From NCBI GenBank assembly GCA_903813345.2, contig CAIIXF020000008.1:36354867-36418866 (forward strand): a stretch of DNA of 64,000 bases. Direction: 5' to 3'. A program made the position numbers and the translations under genes. Shown one piece after another: positions 39,402 to 49,567 of the stretch. Each line of letters opens with the position of its first letter. Position 1 is the first letter of the stretch. Source of the stretch: Owenia fusiformis (lineage: Eukaryota > Annelida > Polychaeta > Sabellida > Oweniidae). The notes under the pieces are model-generated. The model saw only the letters and a program-made list of their open reading frames with translations, was not told the DNA's origin and did not search any database.

Positions 39402-40306
39402 GCCACGGACGGCAAGTAAGTTTCTGGCGAAAGTTGGAGCATAGATTATAAAGAGGACTGGAAACAAGATGGCAGTCTATTTCAAATCTGCCAAGTCGTG
39501 TTGGACTTTTTAGAGTCGTGGCAATCTGCGCGAGGTTCGGTTTTTCTTTAAGTGAAGTATGTCACTCCCATGATTCAAAGTGCTTTGCTGTCATCGGTTC
39601 GGTTTAAGTTTGTACAACAAACGTCTACAAATCCAGGGCAGGTTGATATTATGTCATTACATTTGTTTTTGGTGTATATGTTTTGTTTTGACACGAAACA
39701 AAAAGATCCCCGCAAATATGGTGTATTATGGGTAAGGATTGCTGTGAAATAATGCACGTAAGTGACATCTATCTGAAATTAAATGTTCTTATTTAGTTAC
39801 TCATTGCGCATGCGTCATAATAATTTGAAACCAATTAAATTGCTAGCTTTAATACGCATGCGCCAAAAACCGAATCAAAAAATGGAATCTCGCGCAGATT
39901 GCCTCTAGTGCCTTTTTATCACTAGTCTATTGACTCAGTTGTTCATCTAGTTTTACTTACCTTAGATGCTTAGTAATCTGTTTTAAAATATTGTTTCCAA
40001 AATTATTGTCATTTGCGATAATTAGTTCTAAAAGTACTTTGTACAGGTCAGCTGCCATTTGCTTGGCCCAATCGTACCAGTCCACAAAAACAGTGAAATC
40101 ATATTAGAAATACCAATAAAACTTAAAAATTGAGGCAGATGCGATACAAAGAGACTCTATAAATATAGATATACAGGTTACAGTCACCAAGATGAGCTAA
40201 TTTCAGGCGAGATTCGGGAAATAAAAAGGTAGGTCATTCTTGTTTCCAGTCCTCTCAAATAATCTATGCTCCGGCTTTCACCAGAAACTTACTTGACATC
40301 CGTGGA
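39402..40306. mobile_element. MITE of about 905 bp with about 80-bp terminal inverted repeats
   Basis: The left arm starts GCCACGGACGGCAAGTAAG and the right arm, read in complement, TCCACGGATGTCAAGTAAG; the match continues through TTTCTGGYGAAAG, GGAGCATAGATTAT and GAGGACTGGAAACAAG. A 4-bp TATA flanks both ends (39398-39401 and 40307-40310) as a possible target duplication. No transposase ORF. Confidence 0.8.
39518..39903. repeat. Inner inverted repeat nested in the MITE
   Basis: GGCAATCTGCGCGAG at about 39521 is matched in inverse by CTCGCGCAGATTGCC at about 39888-39902, with further matching of GTTCGGTTTTT to AAAAACCGAATC. This is a second inverted-repeat pair inside the first, suggesting one element inserted in another or a multi-level palindromic element. 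Confidence 0.65.
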
Positions 40307-41400
40307 TATAGCCCATTTTACTGTTTTATTTCGTCAGTAGAACCCAAAAAAAAAGAAATCAGGGAGACACTATCTGTTGCATGACTTATGACTGACATTA
40401 CTCGAGTCTCTAGCTTACAGGCCCTTACAGCTAGATGTAACTTCATTTATTTCGTATGTAATCTAGAAAAAGTGCTACACGCACCTAGAACTCATATTTA
40501 ATAAACAAATATTTTTAAGAATATCAATTATATTTAGGATGAAGCGTTGCTTGTCTGGATATAGATATTTCAAAATTTCACTTTCCGAGTTTGACACATG
40601 GTGAAATTTTCTCGCTGTAGCTAAAAAATGGCTTCGGGTTCAAATCAAATGTAACAATAGATTCAGACGGGGATGTGAACTGATGTTCTTCAAATCTATA
40701 CATTAAGGTATATTTCATATAATTATGCTGTATTTACTGTGCGAGTGACACAATGATTTACAATATTTATAATACCAAGGCAGCTCGATCTTTCTACTCA
40801 AAGCCTGAATATAGAGAAGGCTTTGGACCGAAGTAAGCCTGTCACCATCAGTGGCGTAGCTAGGATTTCTCGAGGGGGGTGCATGAGGCAAATTTTTCAG
40901 ATTAACGAGGCAAATTTTTCTTTCAATGATGCAAAAATTCGAAAGGGCCAGGGGAGCAAAGCATGTCAGTGAGTGAAAAAGGCCAAGTAATGTGCCAAAG
41001 TCCCACAGATTGAGGCCTTACAAACTGTTTGTGCCCAAGTATACCTTTTTCAAAAGCTGATGGCTTGCTTTACATACAAAGCCCTTGAAAACTCGTACCG
41101 AAGACATCTCGTACCCAAGTATATGTTTTGAATCAAGTGTTGGACTGGGAATTGGTATTTTTTAATTATTACGTACTGTTCAAAATAGTTTAAAGTATGT
41201 AGAAGAGTTTTTTGAAGAAATAGATTTAACTTTGTGACATTTTGAGCTTTGAAAAATTAAAGTGATGACAAAATTTTTATAATAGTTCACTGTGTTCCAG
41301 ATGGAATTACTTCCAACCTAGAATTGGCTAGAGGCTCGAGTAAGTCTAGCCTATCATCTAGCCTAATCTAGCATAAAAATAAATTAAAAATCATTGATCA
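40307..41400. other. Non-coding stretch with a fragment of a GTGGCGTAGCTAGG-type repeat
   Basis: CAGTGGCGTAGCTAGGATTT at about 40851 starts a repeat with G-run and repeated GAGGCAAATTTTTC words. This end motif is common to short DNA transposons in many invertebrate genomes. The matching other end was not found. Confidence 0.5.
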
Positions 41401-41539
41401 TAGGCCCGGGAACATGTATAAAAAAGATTGAGTCGAAAATATGCCAAGTAGAAAAGATTGAGTCGAATACACCAAGTAAAGAGACCTCTTTACTTGGTGT
41501 GCTCGACTCGATCTTTTTTTATACATGTTCCCAGGCCTA
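41401..41539. mobile_element. Fold-back (hairpin) element
   Basis: An almost complete palindrome: TAGGCCCGGGAACATGTATA on the left is answered by TATACATGTTCCCAGGCCTA on the right, and the centre (CACCAAGTAAAGAG, ACC, then CTCTTTACTTGGTG in reverse complement sense) folds on itself. The left arm carries an extra partial duplication of AAAAGATTGAGTCGAA, making it about 35 bases longer. Confidence 0.8.
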
Positions 41540-41929
41540 TGTCATTGATGATTATCAGCCAAGGGAAAGGTAAAGTCAGAGGAAGTTGTACTAAGTCCTT
41601 TTTGGTCCTTTATGGATGTTTTTGCTTGTCCTCACTCTCAGTATAAGTTCTGAATTTGATTGAAAAGTAACATGACGTTGTGATATTGTCATTGTTATAA
41701 AGAATCTAGTAGCAAAACAAGGTAAAGGGGCTATATCGGGGTAATTTGGCAATATCGGTGGATCTAGCCTGCTATTCCCATTGGCTTCCAAACAAATGCT
41801 TCATTAGGTATGTTATACCTACTATTACGACCTTCACCGCCCTCTCTATTAGTCTCTATTCCTGACACTGTCTACAATCTTTTGATTCCAGCAATCTCCT
41901 GATTTTAAATGGGAGGATAAGCAGCTACT

Positions 41930-41964
41930 ATGTCAGAGGTTGCTGACAGCACATCAGATGAAAG
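41930..41964 (+). CDS. F-box/WD40 protein, coding exon 1
   Basis: The start exon of an F-box/WD-repeat protein whose first 268 residues are encoded by seven exons in this window (41930-59406). F-box/WD proteins are substrate receptors of SCF (Skp1-Cullin1-F-box) E3 ubiquitin ligases: the F-box binds Skp1, the WD40 propeller binds substrate. Here ATG at 41930 starts MSEVADSTSDE, ending in AG|GTATGA with two bases left over. The exon probably begins after the acceptor TTTGATTCCAG at 41891, so there is at least one upstream 5'UTR exon. Joining to exon 2 (43173) makes an Arg codon and keeps the F-box frame. The later WD blades are not in the window, so the gene is 3' partial here. Which FBXW subfamily it belongs to is unclear. 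Confidence 0.8.
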
Positions 41965-42630
41965 GTATGACGTGAAGCCAGATGCAGATCTTGAATTCAA
42001 ACATAACTGTATTCATGCCTTCTATAAACTGTAAACAAAGTCAACATTTTACCTGGGGTATATCCGCGAACAATACCCCTGGTAATACGCGTTATGTGTG
42101 ACGTCATAACGGCGGGTCATAGTAATTGCGGACCATAATGAATATTCGAAACATTTTGGTGAGATTTCGAATCGTAATAGACCTCAGAACAGGTGTAATA
42201 TCGTCCAATACACCCCTCAGGGCCAGGCACAAAAGCTTTCGAACCCCTCACTCCCTAGGTCTAGGTTCGGCAATATTACCCCTGCTCTTTGGTCTATATT
42301 TTTTAAATCACGATGGAGACACTTTTTAGAAATGATTTTGAAAAACTTGACCCATTATTTGGTCAGTTTTTTTGATAATTTTTTATTTATTTTTTTTTTG
42401 ATAATTGATGCCCAAATTTCCTTGACATTTTTTTAAGAAATGAACCTTTTTAAAATTACATGTAGGTCAATAATGAAAAAAATAAAAATAAATATTTTGG
42501 TCCACCTTAATGGGGCCCTCTGTCAGTGTAAGAACTTTGTAGTCTCTTCCCAACCTGAAACAACTGGTCTCTGCACCTCTTCCAATTGAACATGTAAAAA
42601 ATATATTTATAACATATTACAGTACATATA
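41965..42630 (+). other. First part of F-box/WD intron 1
   Basis: Holds a consensus CRE (TGACGTCA, 42099-42106) within a locally GC-richer patch at 42040-42290, then AT-rich sequence. The patch could be an internal promoter or a transposon fragment; nothing decides between these. Confidence 0.35.
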
Positions 42631-42962
42631 CTGCAGATACACTTAATTTGGCTCTCGTTTTCATTTTACTTATTGGCTAATTCAGAAAATCCGCCAAATT
42701 AAAAATCTGTCAAATTTCAGTTTGGTATTTTTGTCCAATGCACTTCAGAAATTAAACTTCAGGGGCCCCTTTTCCTGTCAACATGTCATCAATTCTACAT
42801 CATTCCAAAAGAAATACAGAAAATACCTTAGTGAACACCTGTCCCAATGACATCTACAAAAATTAAACTTCAGTCCTGAATCCACTAAATTAAATAGCCA
42901 CCAATATTTGAAATTGAGCAAATCCGTCAAATTAAGTAGCGTCAAAATAAGTATATCTACGG
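42631..42962. mobile_element. TA-flanked MITE
   Basis: Ends CTGCAGATACACTTAATTTG and, in complement, CCGTAGATATACTTATTTTG, flanked by TA at 42629-42630 and 42963-42964. The TA duplication fits a Tc1/mariner-type non-autonomous element. The interior repeats words like CCGCCAAATTAAAAAT. Confidence 0.75.
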
Positions 42963-43172
42963 TACTAACTACTGTTTCGATTATCTTAGATGGGATAGCA
43001 ATGCTAAATAAACCCTACATTTTACAATCTTTATTTTCTACATGAATTTGCTGTTATATTTGTGACTGAATAAACACATTTACATTTTTCTTTAAGACTG
43101 AATAAACCATCATGGTTAAGAAGATAAAATCTTATCTAATAGTAACAAATTATTTTTTTTCATCTTATCAAG

Positions 43173-43313
43173 GATTTCCTGGCCAGCTTTGATAAAAGGG
43201 TTACCAAATGAAGTGTTTGAGAAAGTCCTTTCTTATCTGAGTGCGAGTGACCTTGGCCATGCCTCAATGGTCTCCCATTCTTGGAGGGATGCTACAAATG
43301 TTGATGCATTATG
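43173..43313 (+). CDS. F-box/WD40 protein, coding exon 2 (F-box)
   Basis: Acceptor CTTATCAAG|GATT to donor ATG|GTAAGA. Encodes the F-box: ISWPALIKGLPNEVFEKVLS, then YLSASDLGHASMVSHSWRDA and TNVDALW. The LP-x-E-V-x-x-x-V-L-x-Y-L core and conserved VSHSWR tryptophan are typical. A nearer AG (GGCCAG) would break the frame, so the upstream AG is chosen. The last codon (TG|G) is completed by exon 3. Confidence 0.9.
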
Positions 43314-43827
43314 GTAAGATATATATTAAGATTTATATTAAGCACTTGTATCCTGTATGTTTCTCACTCAGACATTCTAGACATTATTGAATTAGTTGAG
43401 TAGGTTAGGCTCATGGGAAATGAAAAGCTGTTCTCACTAGACTAAAAAGTGTGGATATTTTTTTATTTTATCCTGTTTATTTCTAAATGAGGTCTGTTCA
43501 CTACAGAGAAAGATGTTCCTGTTGTCAATCAATTGGATTTTGTAAAATAAATTGCCAAAATTTGGAGACAAGCCTTCAATTTAGATGTGTTTTTGGTATT
43601 TCATTTTTTTGGTTGAGCCTACAAATATCACCGTTTTTAACTTGGTTATATGATGTTTGAGCAGGTACACACGTGACATTTACAAAACATGGGGTTCGAG
43701 CATGACCCCCCCCCTTGGCTAAAAATTCTTTCAAAATCATGAAGTTTTTACCATTCTGGCTAGAGGCCTGGTTTATCTTATGATTCTGGGGTATTTCACC
43801 CTCTTAAAGTTAACTAGCTTCAATCGC

Positions 43828-45291
43828 CTAATCCATCCAATTCAGTATAGTCCAATATACAGTCAGTCCAAATATTATGGCCATTGATGTTTTGAATGAT
43901 TTTGATGATACAGCATAAGATGTATAGCAGGCAGATATTTCATTTGTTGGCACTATGAAGTCAAAATCAATGGTGCTTTCATCATTCAGCCGATCATAAT
44001 TCCTTGTCCCATTGAGTCTGTTTAAGCGAAGGCGACTTATAGCTGGATGGACTTGTTTTATCTTAGTACAACTGAACACAACATCAGTGTATTTGTCTGT
44101 TATCTCCAAGATTGTCATTCTGTTTATTTTTCCTGGTATCCCGGTAGCATTAAACGCATGCATTTCATTAGGAGTTATTCTACACAGTTCCATAAGGTCT
44201 TCTTTGTTGAGTAGCGTCCATTGTTCTCTGACATCAGTATCATTAGATTTGATTTTACCACATTTGATGGCGTCTACAGTTGACCAGCAAATATGCCCGT
44301 TGAGGTAGTCAAGTAGGGTATTCCCAGGAAGTCTGTGTTTGTGATCGCGATGGATAATATCAGCTTTGCCATTTGTTGATATCCTCCAGAGGTCCATGCT
44401 TGCTGAAGTTGGCATGTTCCAAACCTGTATGAACAATACGACATCCCCACTCTCTGCATCCCCACTCTCTGCATCCCCTCTCTCTGCATTGAGGTTCTGG
44501 TTAGTGATTGCATATTCATAAGGCATTTGGTCTGCTTCAAGAGCTGATAGCTCCTGCATCTTTGTTGGTATTTCTGATGGGATACCTTCCAAGATTTTCA
44601 CAATCACAGTAGAGCATGTGAAAATATTGAAATTTCCACTAATCCTTTTACATGTTGGATCAACGATCCTCAACTCAATTTTTATTTTTGTGTTTCCATT
44701 GTTGTACTTGTAAAATGTCCGTGAAACAAAATAGATTTTGGAGTCATAATAGGCAAAGTAATCAAGATTATGATCGTCAAGCTTGTAAACCTGACTTGTT
44801 TTAATACTGGCTCTTAACTCTCCCGGAATTGTCATATTCAATGGCATTTTTTCAATCAGCATTTCTGGCTTACGATTATTCATTTCCCCGCATAGTTTAC
44901 TTTTTGCAATCCATATGAACACCTGATTATCGTTCCTTTCGTACCTAGGCTGCCCTAAAATCATCAAAACCTCTCTTGATATTGGATCGTATGAGGCTTT
45001 GATTAAAATTAAATTGCTTTTAAAGAAAAATGATTCACCAAATTCGGTGAAGTATCTTCCAGTGAGTAAGTTGTCTCCGTTGAGTAAGTTGTCTCCATTG
45101 AGTAAGTTGTCTCTGTTGAGTATGTTGGTAGCACTTACATCATGTTCCCAAGTTGTATCATTAATTTCTACTCCTTTTAGTTTGTGTCCAAAAACAGAAC
45201 AGGAATAATATAAGAAAACAGCTACATTTTCTGGAAGTACAATAGTCACCAGATATACCAAGAGAATCACATGGCAACACTTGTCACCCAT
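43828..45291 (-). CDS. Unrecognised secreted or GPI-anchored-like protein, nested gene
   Basis: An intact single-exon ORF of 487 codons on the strand opposite the F-box/WD gene, inside its second intron. Residues 1-25 (VILLVYLVTIVLPENVAVFL core) are a signal peptide or anchor. The middle has paired cysteines and five or so N-glycosylation sequons (NDT, NMT, NDT, NAT, NGT). The last residues are a hydrophobic run (SMAIIFGLTVYWTILNW) followed only by MD, as in GPI-anchor signals, preceded by small residues (SSKS). Strand-rich patterns such as YFAYYDSKIYFVSRTFYKY suggest a beta-propeller or beta-sandwich ectodomain, but I recognise no family. Two in-frame minisatellites are translated: three 18-bp units (LLNGDN) near residues 60-80 and three 15-bp units (AERGD/AESGD) near 268-283. 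A minus-strand AATAAA lies about 347 bases downstream. Confidence 0.75.
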   Translation of the reverse strand: MGDKCCHVILLVYLVTIVLPENVAVFLYYSCSVFGHKLKGVEINDTTWEHDVSATNILNRDNLLNGDNLLNGDNLLTGRYFTEFGESFFFKSNLILIKASYDPISREVLMILGQPRYERNDNQVFIWIAKSKLCGEMNNRKPEMLIEKMPLNMTIPGELRASIKTSQVYKLDDHNLDYFAYYDSKIYFVSRTFYKYNNGNTKIKIELRIVDPTCKRISGNFNIFTCSTVIVKILEGIPSEIPTKMQELSALEADQMPYEYAITNQNLNAERGDAESGDAESGDVVLFIQVWNMPTSASMDLWRISTNGKADIIHRDHKHRLPGNTLLDYLNGHICWSTVDAIKCGKIKSNDTDVREQWTLLNKEDLMELCRITPNEMHAFNATGIPGKINRMTILEITDKYTDVVFSCTKIKQVHPAISRLRLNRLNGTRNYDRLNDESTIDFDFIVPTNEISACYTSYAVSSKSFKTSMAIIFGLTVYWTILNWMD

Positions 45292-45339
45292 GATTATTAG
45301 GTGTGGCCTTTTTGAATTACCATAAACTACAGGTTCATG

Positions 45340-45645
45340 CTAACATCATGTTCATGTAACTCTGTAACACCAGTTATGTCTGTGTAACTGTAACATCAGT
45401 TGTATCTATGTAGTTATGTTCATGTAACACCATTTTTGCTGACCAATTATGTCTCTGTAACATGAGTTCTATCAATGTAAAGCCATTTATATCAATATAA
45501 CACCAGTTATGTTCATGTAACCCTATAACACCAGTTATGTCTCTGTAACATCAGTTATATCTATTTAACACCAGTGATGTTCATGTAACCCTGTAACACC
45601 AGTTATGCCTCTGTAACACTAGTTATGTTCAAGTAACGCTACATT
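45340..45645. repeat. Degenerate minisatellite upstream of the nested gene
   Basis: About a dozen imperfect units of the type GTAACACCAGTTATGT followed by TCATGTAACCCT or CTCT, with lengths around 20-30 bp. It ends within about 50 bases of the nested gene's start codon, so it covers the region where its promoter or leader would lie. Confidence 0.8.
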
Positions 45646-46032
45646 TATATCCATATGTCATCAGATAATTCCATGTAATGAATAGGCCAGTCTATATTTA
45701 GCAACTCCTGTATATTCTTCATTTACAGTCAACCATCAACCAGAAATTACTGAAACTGAATGTAAATCCTGAACATCTTTCCATATTTGGAACTGCAATA
45801 TCTGATTTCTTAATCATACTGTATATCAGAATTTAGAATTAAGCACATATGTTTCAGATGCTCGTAATTGTGTACTAAAACACCATTCGTCATTTCTAAA
45901 ACATAACATCTTTGTTGCCAATGAGGCTCTTGTTAATTGAATCCTCTGATAATCAAATCTCATAATTAATTTAACCACCTGGAGAGAAAACAATCTGGAT
46001 TTTTCTGCATGCAATATTAACGCTTGGCAGTA

Positions 46033-46190
46033 CAGTGAAACCTGTATATCCGAATACCTAATCTGAACACCTCTTAATGTGAACACATTTTGGTTCTGTT
46101 CTTTTGATCTCCCATAGACTTACATGTTAAAGAAAACCTTGAAATGTGAACACCTGCCATTCTAAACACATCTGGCCTGTCACAGTGGCA
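46033..46190. mobile_element. Partial TA-flanked MITE related to 55052-55235
   Basis: Starts TA, then CAGTGAAACCTGTATATCCG, and shares GTGAACACCT and CTTACATGTTAAAGAAAACC words with the complete element at 55052-55235. The other end is not clear. Confidence 0.5.
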
Positions 46191-46230
46191 TTTGGATAAG
46201 ACAGGTAATATTTTACGAACATGCTTAGTC

Positions 46231-46346
46231 GGTTCAGGATATTGGGATTATCCCTTGGCCAATATATAATATATCTGCCCTTAAGACCTGCAGACCTTGG
46301 AAAGATATATTATATTAGGTGTTGGATAATCCCAATATCCTGAACC
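46231..46346. mobile_element. Hairpin MITE with perfect 23-bp ends
   Basis: GGTTCAGGATATTGGGATTA then TCC at 46231-46253 is exactly inverted at 46324-46346. A second, inner inverted pair (AATATATAATATATCT / AGATATATTATATT) lies between. No ORF. Confidence 0.75.
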
Positions 46347-47104
46347 TCATATAGGATAATCTTTATCTATATTAGGGTTATTTAACGGGAGGTTTTGGAT
46401 ACAGGGTATATCCTGAGAGAAATACAATATATCTATTTCAGTGACCATAGGGATCGAGAGTAATACCATGTACTCAAAACCGAGCATTGAATAACTGATT
46501 TATCCTATGCTAGTTGCTTCGTTTGTATTGTTCAGTGCAAGAATATGCACTGACGAAATTCCGAGGATTGCTGAGCGGGAGATACATCCAATTGTATTCC
46601 CGCATGTCATTTTCCTATGACACTACTTAGTTTAGGATAAATGTGGGTATTGCCTGTGTTTTCTATTTTTGCATTTATTGATTATATTTACAAGGCTGTG
46701 GCAAATAAATGAAATTTGTTTCCTCCTAGATCTATTTTTAACTGCTTAATATAAAAGGTCTGTACTGAGGTGTGTATTTATAAGAAATAAACCAGAATTC
46801 TAGGTACTAGTCTATTAAATAGGCATCAGCCTGACGTGAATAGCCTAATAACAGGATGAGATAACAGATAAATAACTTCTCTTTTAGAACAATGCTAAAC
46901 ATAGAATAAGGCCATTAAGGTTAATTTCGGAAATATGATTTTTTCTGATAGATTCTTCAATTCTTGTTGATTCCTCGATGTTTCTTGAACTAAGTGAAGT
47001 GGGGTGGGCGTTTATTAGAGGGTGGGTGCATGGTAATTACAGAGAATATGGTATGTGTGTAATGTCCTGTTGAGATATGTCATATCTTTGGGGAAATAAC
47101 ATTA
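46347..47104 (+). other. Intronic sequence between the hairpin MITE and the Harbinger element
   Basis: No coding signal was recognised. The TTA at 47102-47104 is the left target-site copy of the Harbinger insertion. Confidence 0.4.
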
Positions 47105-47217
47105 CCCCCCTATCACACCAAACTCGTTCTTACCCGTTCTTGCCAGTCCTGCGAAAATGTCGTAAAACGGGCTCAATCTGGCTGCGGTCGGGATATATGT
47201 CTAAAATAATTAGCTAC

Positions 47218-47605
47218 TTCGTTCATAAACAGTCTTCAGTACGTCAATCTCATTCGCAGTTCGTTCAGGTCGCACCACGTCGGTGTGCAACGTAGTACAA
47301 ACTGTCCCTTAGTCTAGAAGGTCATCATGACCTGATTACAGAACGGTATGGTCGCCATCGAACTTTGAATCGATTCAAAATTCTAAATCACATTCCCCGT
47401 CCGGGAAAGTCCATGGAGTTCGTAAACAGACCGTAGAACGTTGTAGGTACGTTCATTCAGTCCGCACACAGTTTAAAACGGATTCGGCAACTTTTTGAAG
47501 AACGCAGTGACAACTGGTTCTGGTGTGATAGCTATTTTTGTTAATTCGTTCATAAGCAGTTTTTAATACGTTCATCTCGTCTTTATTCCGTCTGCAGTAC
47601 GTTGG
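47218..47605. repeat. Internal duplication in the left subterminal region of the Harbinger element
   Basis: TTCGTTCATAAACAGT at 47218 recurs as TTCGTTCATAAGCAGT at 47545 with matching downstream words (TACGT, ATCTC). Between them, GTGACAACTGGTTCTGGTGT and GATAGC at 47507-47531 is a copy of the right terminal repeat in its normal orientation. The 47105-47531 segment therefore looks like a small element with both ends embedded in the larger one. Confidence 0.55.
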
Positions 47606-47947
47606 TATCAAGTTTAGATCGTGTTAAATTGTGCGTTCGTCTCGTCTACACAACGTATCCAAGCAGTTCAATTACGTCCTTAATCAGTTTAAACCAGTTG
47701 ACAATAAGTTGTACCTCGTTCTCAATACGTCCTAATATGTTACTGAAATTTGCACCAAATTTTCATACGGTTGAACTCGTTCTAAAATAGTAAACAACGT
47801 GTCCCTAATCCGTGCAGAACGCATTTATAATCCCCTATTTTCCTGATTGCGGAAATACTCAGTGCGATGTTTTCCGTATTAACTCATGTTCGCCAACTCG
47901 TAGGAACACATCGGACATCATAACATCCACGTGTACGATCGATCGTC

Positions 47948-48430
47948 ATGCCTCCAAAGAAAAGTAAATGCAAAAAGAGAAAAAGCGAAGATGGAGACGT
48001 CCATGGGCCTCCTGTCCCTCACTGTGTGGTGCAAGAAAAGCAACAACCCAAATCGCCTGTTGCATCTGGGTCAGAGGGCCATGACTCTGAGATAGACAGT
48101 CAGGAGGGAAAGAAAAAAAAACAAAGAACAAGAACACACCCCAATATGACAAAAGAAAACCAACAACTTATGGTAGAATGGCTCAAGCAACACGTAATAT
48201 TATACAACAAAAAAAACTATATTTGGCAGCAACAAGCAGATGCTCTTGGAATAAAAATAGATGAGCTGAGGGTGTGGTATACAAGCTTGAGGACCCGGTT
48301 TACGAAATTAAACAAGAAGAAGTCGGGAGATGGCTTGTCTGAGATGACCGAAAGAGACCAATGGGTGCTGGATAACTTTTGTTTTCTAGCCCCATTTACA
48401 TATGAAGTTAAGAAAAGGACAGTAGTTAGT
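47948..48430 (+). CDS. Harbinger MADF/Myb-like protein, exon 1
   Basis: A 161-codon exon starting MPPKKSKCKKRKS with a basic nuclear-localisation-like N-terminus. Residues about 70-150 (NQQLMVEWLKQHVILYNKKN, then YIWQQQADALGIKIDELRVW) are a MADF/SANT-like three-helix domain, the DNA-binding partner protein of PIF/Harbinger elements that brings the transposase to the ends. It ends at AGT|GTAAGT and joins in phase 0 to exon 2. Confidence 0.8.
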
Positions 48431-48842
48431 GTAAGTATATCTTGCAAGAACAACGTTAAATCAGAATTTTATTAAATAATTTTGACTTATTATTTCTAGT
48501 TATTTCAAGGTACAAATAATTCATGCTAAACATGTTCGAGAAAGTATTATCTATAATGTATGAAATGTTAGAAAAATATGAATATAAGCCATATATAATA
48601 TTAGAATTAACAGTACAAGGGAATCTGAAAGGGTGGGGAAAGTGGAAATCGCTGGATTATCACGTCGCACTGACTATGGTTCTATAAATATGTGGATCAT
48701 CCTTAAATTGTTTCATGTATATAATTATCGATACGTAGACATTGTTATGTGTATTTTACCATTATGTCTTCATAATAAGAAAATGTATCACTCATTTATT
48801 TATGTTATTATTAATTGTTGTGGTTAATTTTTATTTTTTCAG

Positions 48843-49355
48843 CTCAAGTCCAAAATACCTCCACCATCAGCTTCAAGCATCGACCTCGTAGATGATGAGC
48901 TTCGTGATACTCCATCTGGGGAAATGACAAGTCAGGAGTCTGGTAATCAGAAGCAGGTGATCCCTAATCAAACTGCAGCCTCTGCTTACTCAATTTCCTC
49001 AGCACCAAAACCCTCAGATTCATTCAGCTCTGCCATAAGCGGGAAGATGGAACAATTTATTGAGATGCAAAACCGCATAATGCAACAAATGGTTAGGCCT
49101 AAGACAGATAGAATGAAGGAGGTATTCATTGACTATATCAGGGAGTCTGTTTATGACATCCATCCGACATTGTGGATAGACCTGCACAGAGACATAATGA
49201 AGACGTTGCTTACGTATAAAGACAAGGACGGTGAGTTAAAAAAGGTCCAACAGCGAGATTCGCGATCATCAGATACGTCTTCAATAGAACCTTGTGGGTC
49301 ATCCGGTTGGCAGCCACCTCCTGAAACGTGGCCATCAACAGTCCATAATCCGTGA
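48843..49355 (+). CDS. Harbinger MADF/Myb-like protein, exon 2
   Basis: Acceptor TTTTTTCAG|CTCAAG continues the frame for 170 codons (LKSKIPPPSASSIDLVDDEL, a Ser/Pro/Gln-rich linker, then a helical segment MKEVFIDYIRESVYDI, a BESS-like position). The frame ends with a TGA at 49353 just where a second frame with fitting composition takes over, indicating a frameshift near 49350. Confidence 0.7.
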   Translation, partial: LKSKIPPPSASSIDLVDDELRDTPSGEMTSQESGNQKQVIPNQTAASAYSISSAPKPSDSFSSAISGKMEQFIEMQNRIMQQMVRPKTDRMKEVFIDYIRESVYDIHPTLWIDLHRDIMKTLLTYKDKDGELKKVQQRDSRSSDTSSIEPCGSSGWQPPPETWPSTVHNP

Positions 49356-49567
49356 GTGTGTTTAGGTCCACTGAGCCTGAGTGGGTGCAACAGCAATTCC
49401 CCCAACAACAGCAGTTGACGATACCTACACTGGCCTCCGCAACTCTAAACAACCAGCGTCAGAGGATGTATCCTTCTGGAGCAAGAGCATTTGTTAATAG
49501 TAAGCAGCAACATCATCACCAACAGGAGAACGAACAAGAGCTTTCTCAATTTGAAGATAGTGATTAG
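49352..49567 (+). pseudogene. Displaced C-terminal tail of the MADF protein
   Basis: In the neighbouring frame, about 71 Gln-rich codons (EPEWVQQQFPQQQQL ... NEQELSQFEDSD) follow directly on the premature stop. Composition and position suggest that it was the original C-terminus, cut off by a small indel. A 14-base GTGAGTGTGTTTAG between the two frames looks like a mini-intron but is too short to be spliced. Confidence 0.6.

Noticed and set aside
43173-43190. Alternative acceptor GGCCAG for exon 2
   Set aside because: It would put the F-box out of frame with exon 1, whereas CTTATCAAG keeps it.
49340-49365. Mini-intron GTGAGTGTGTTTAG joining the two MADF frames
   Set aside because: Fourteen bases are far below the size any spliceosomal intron needs; a small indel is more likely.
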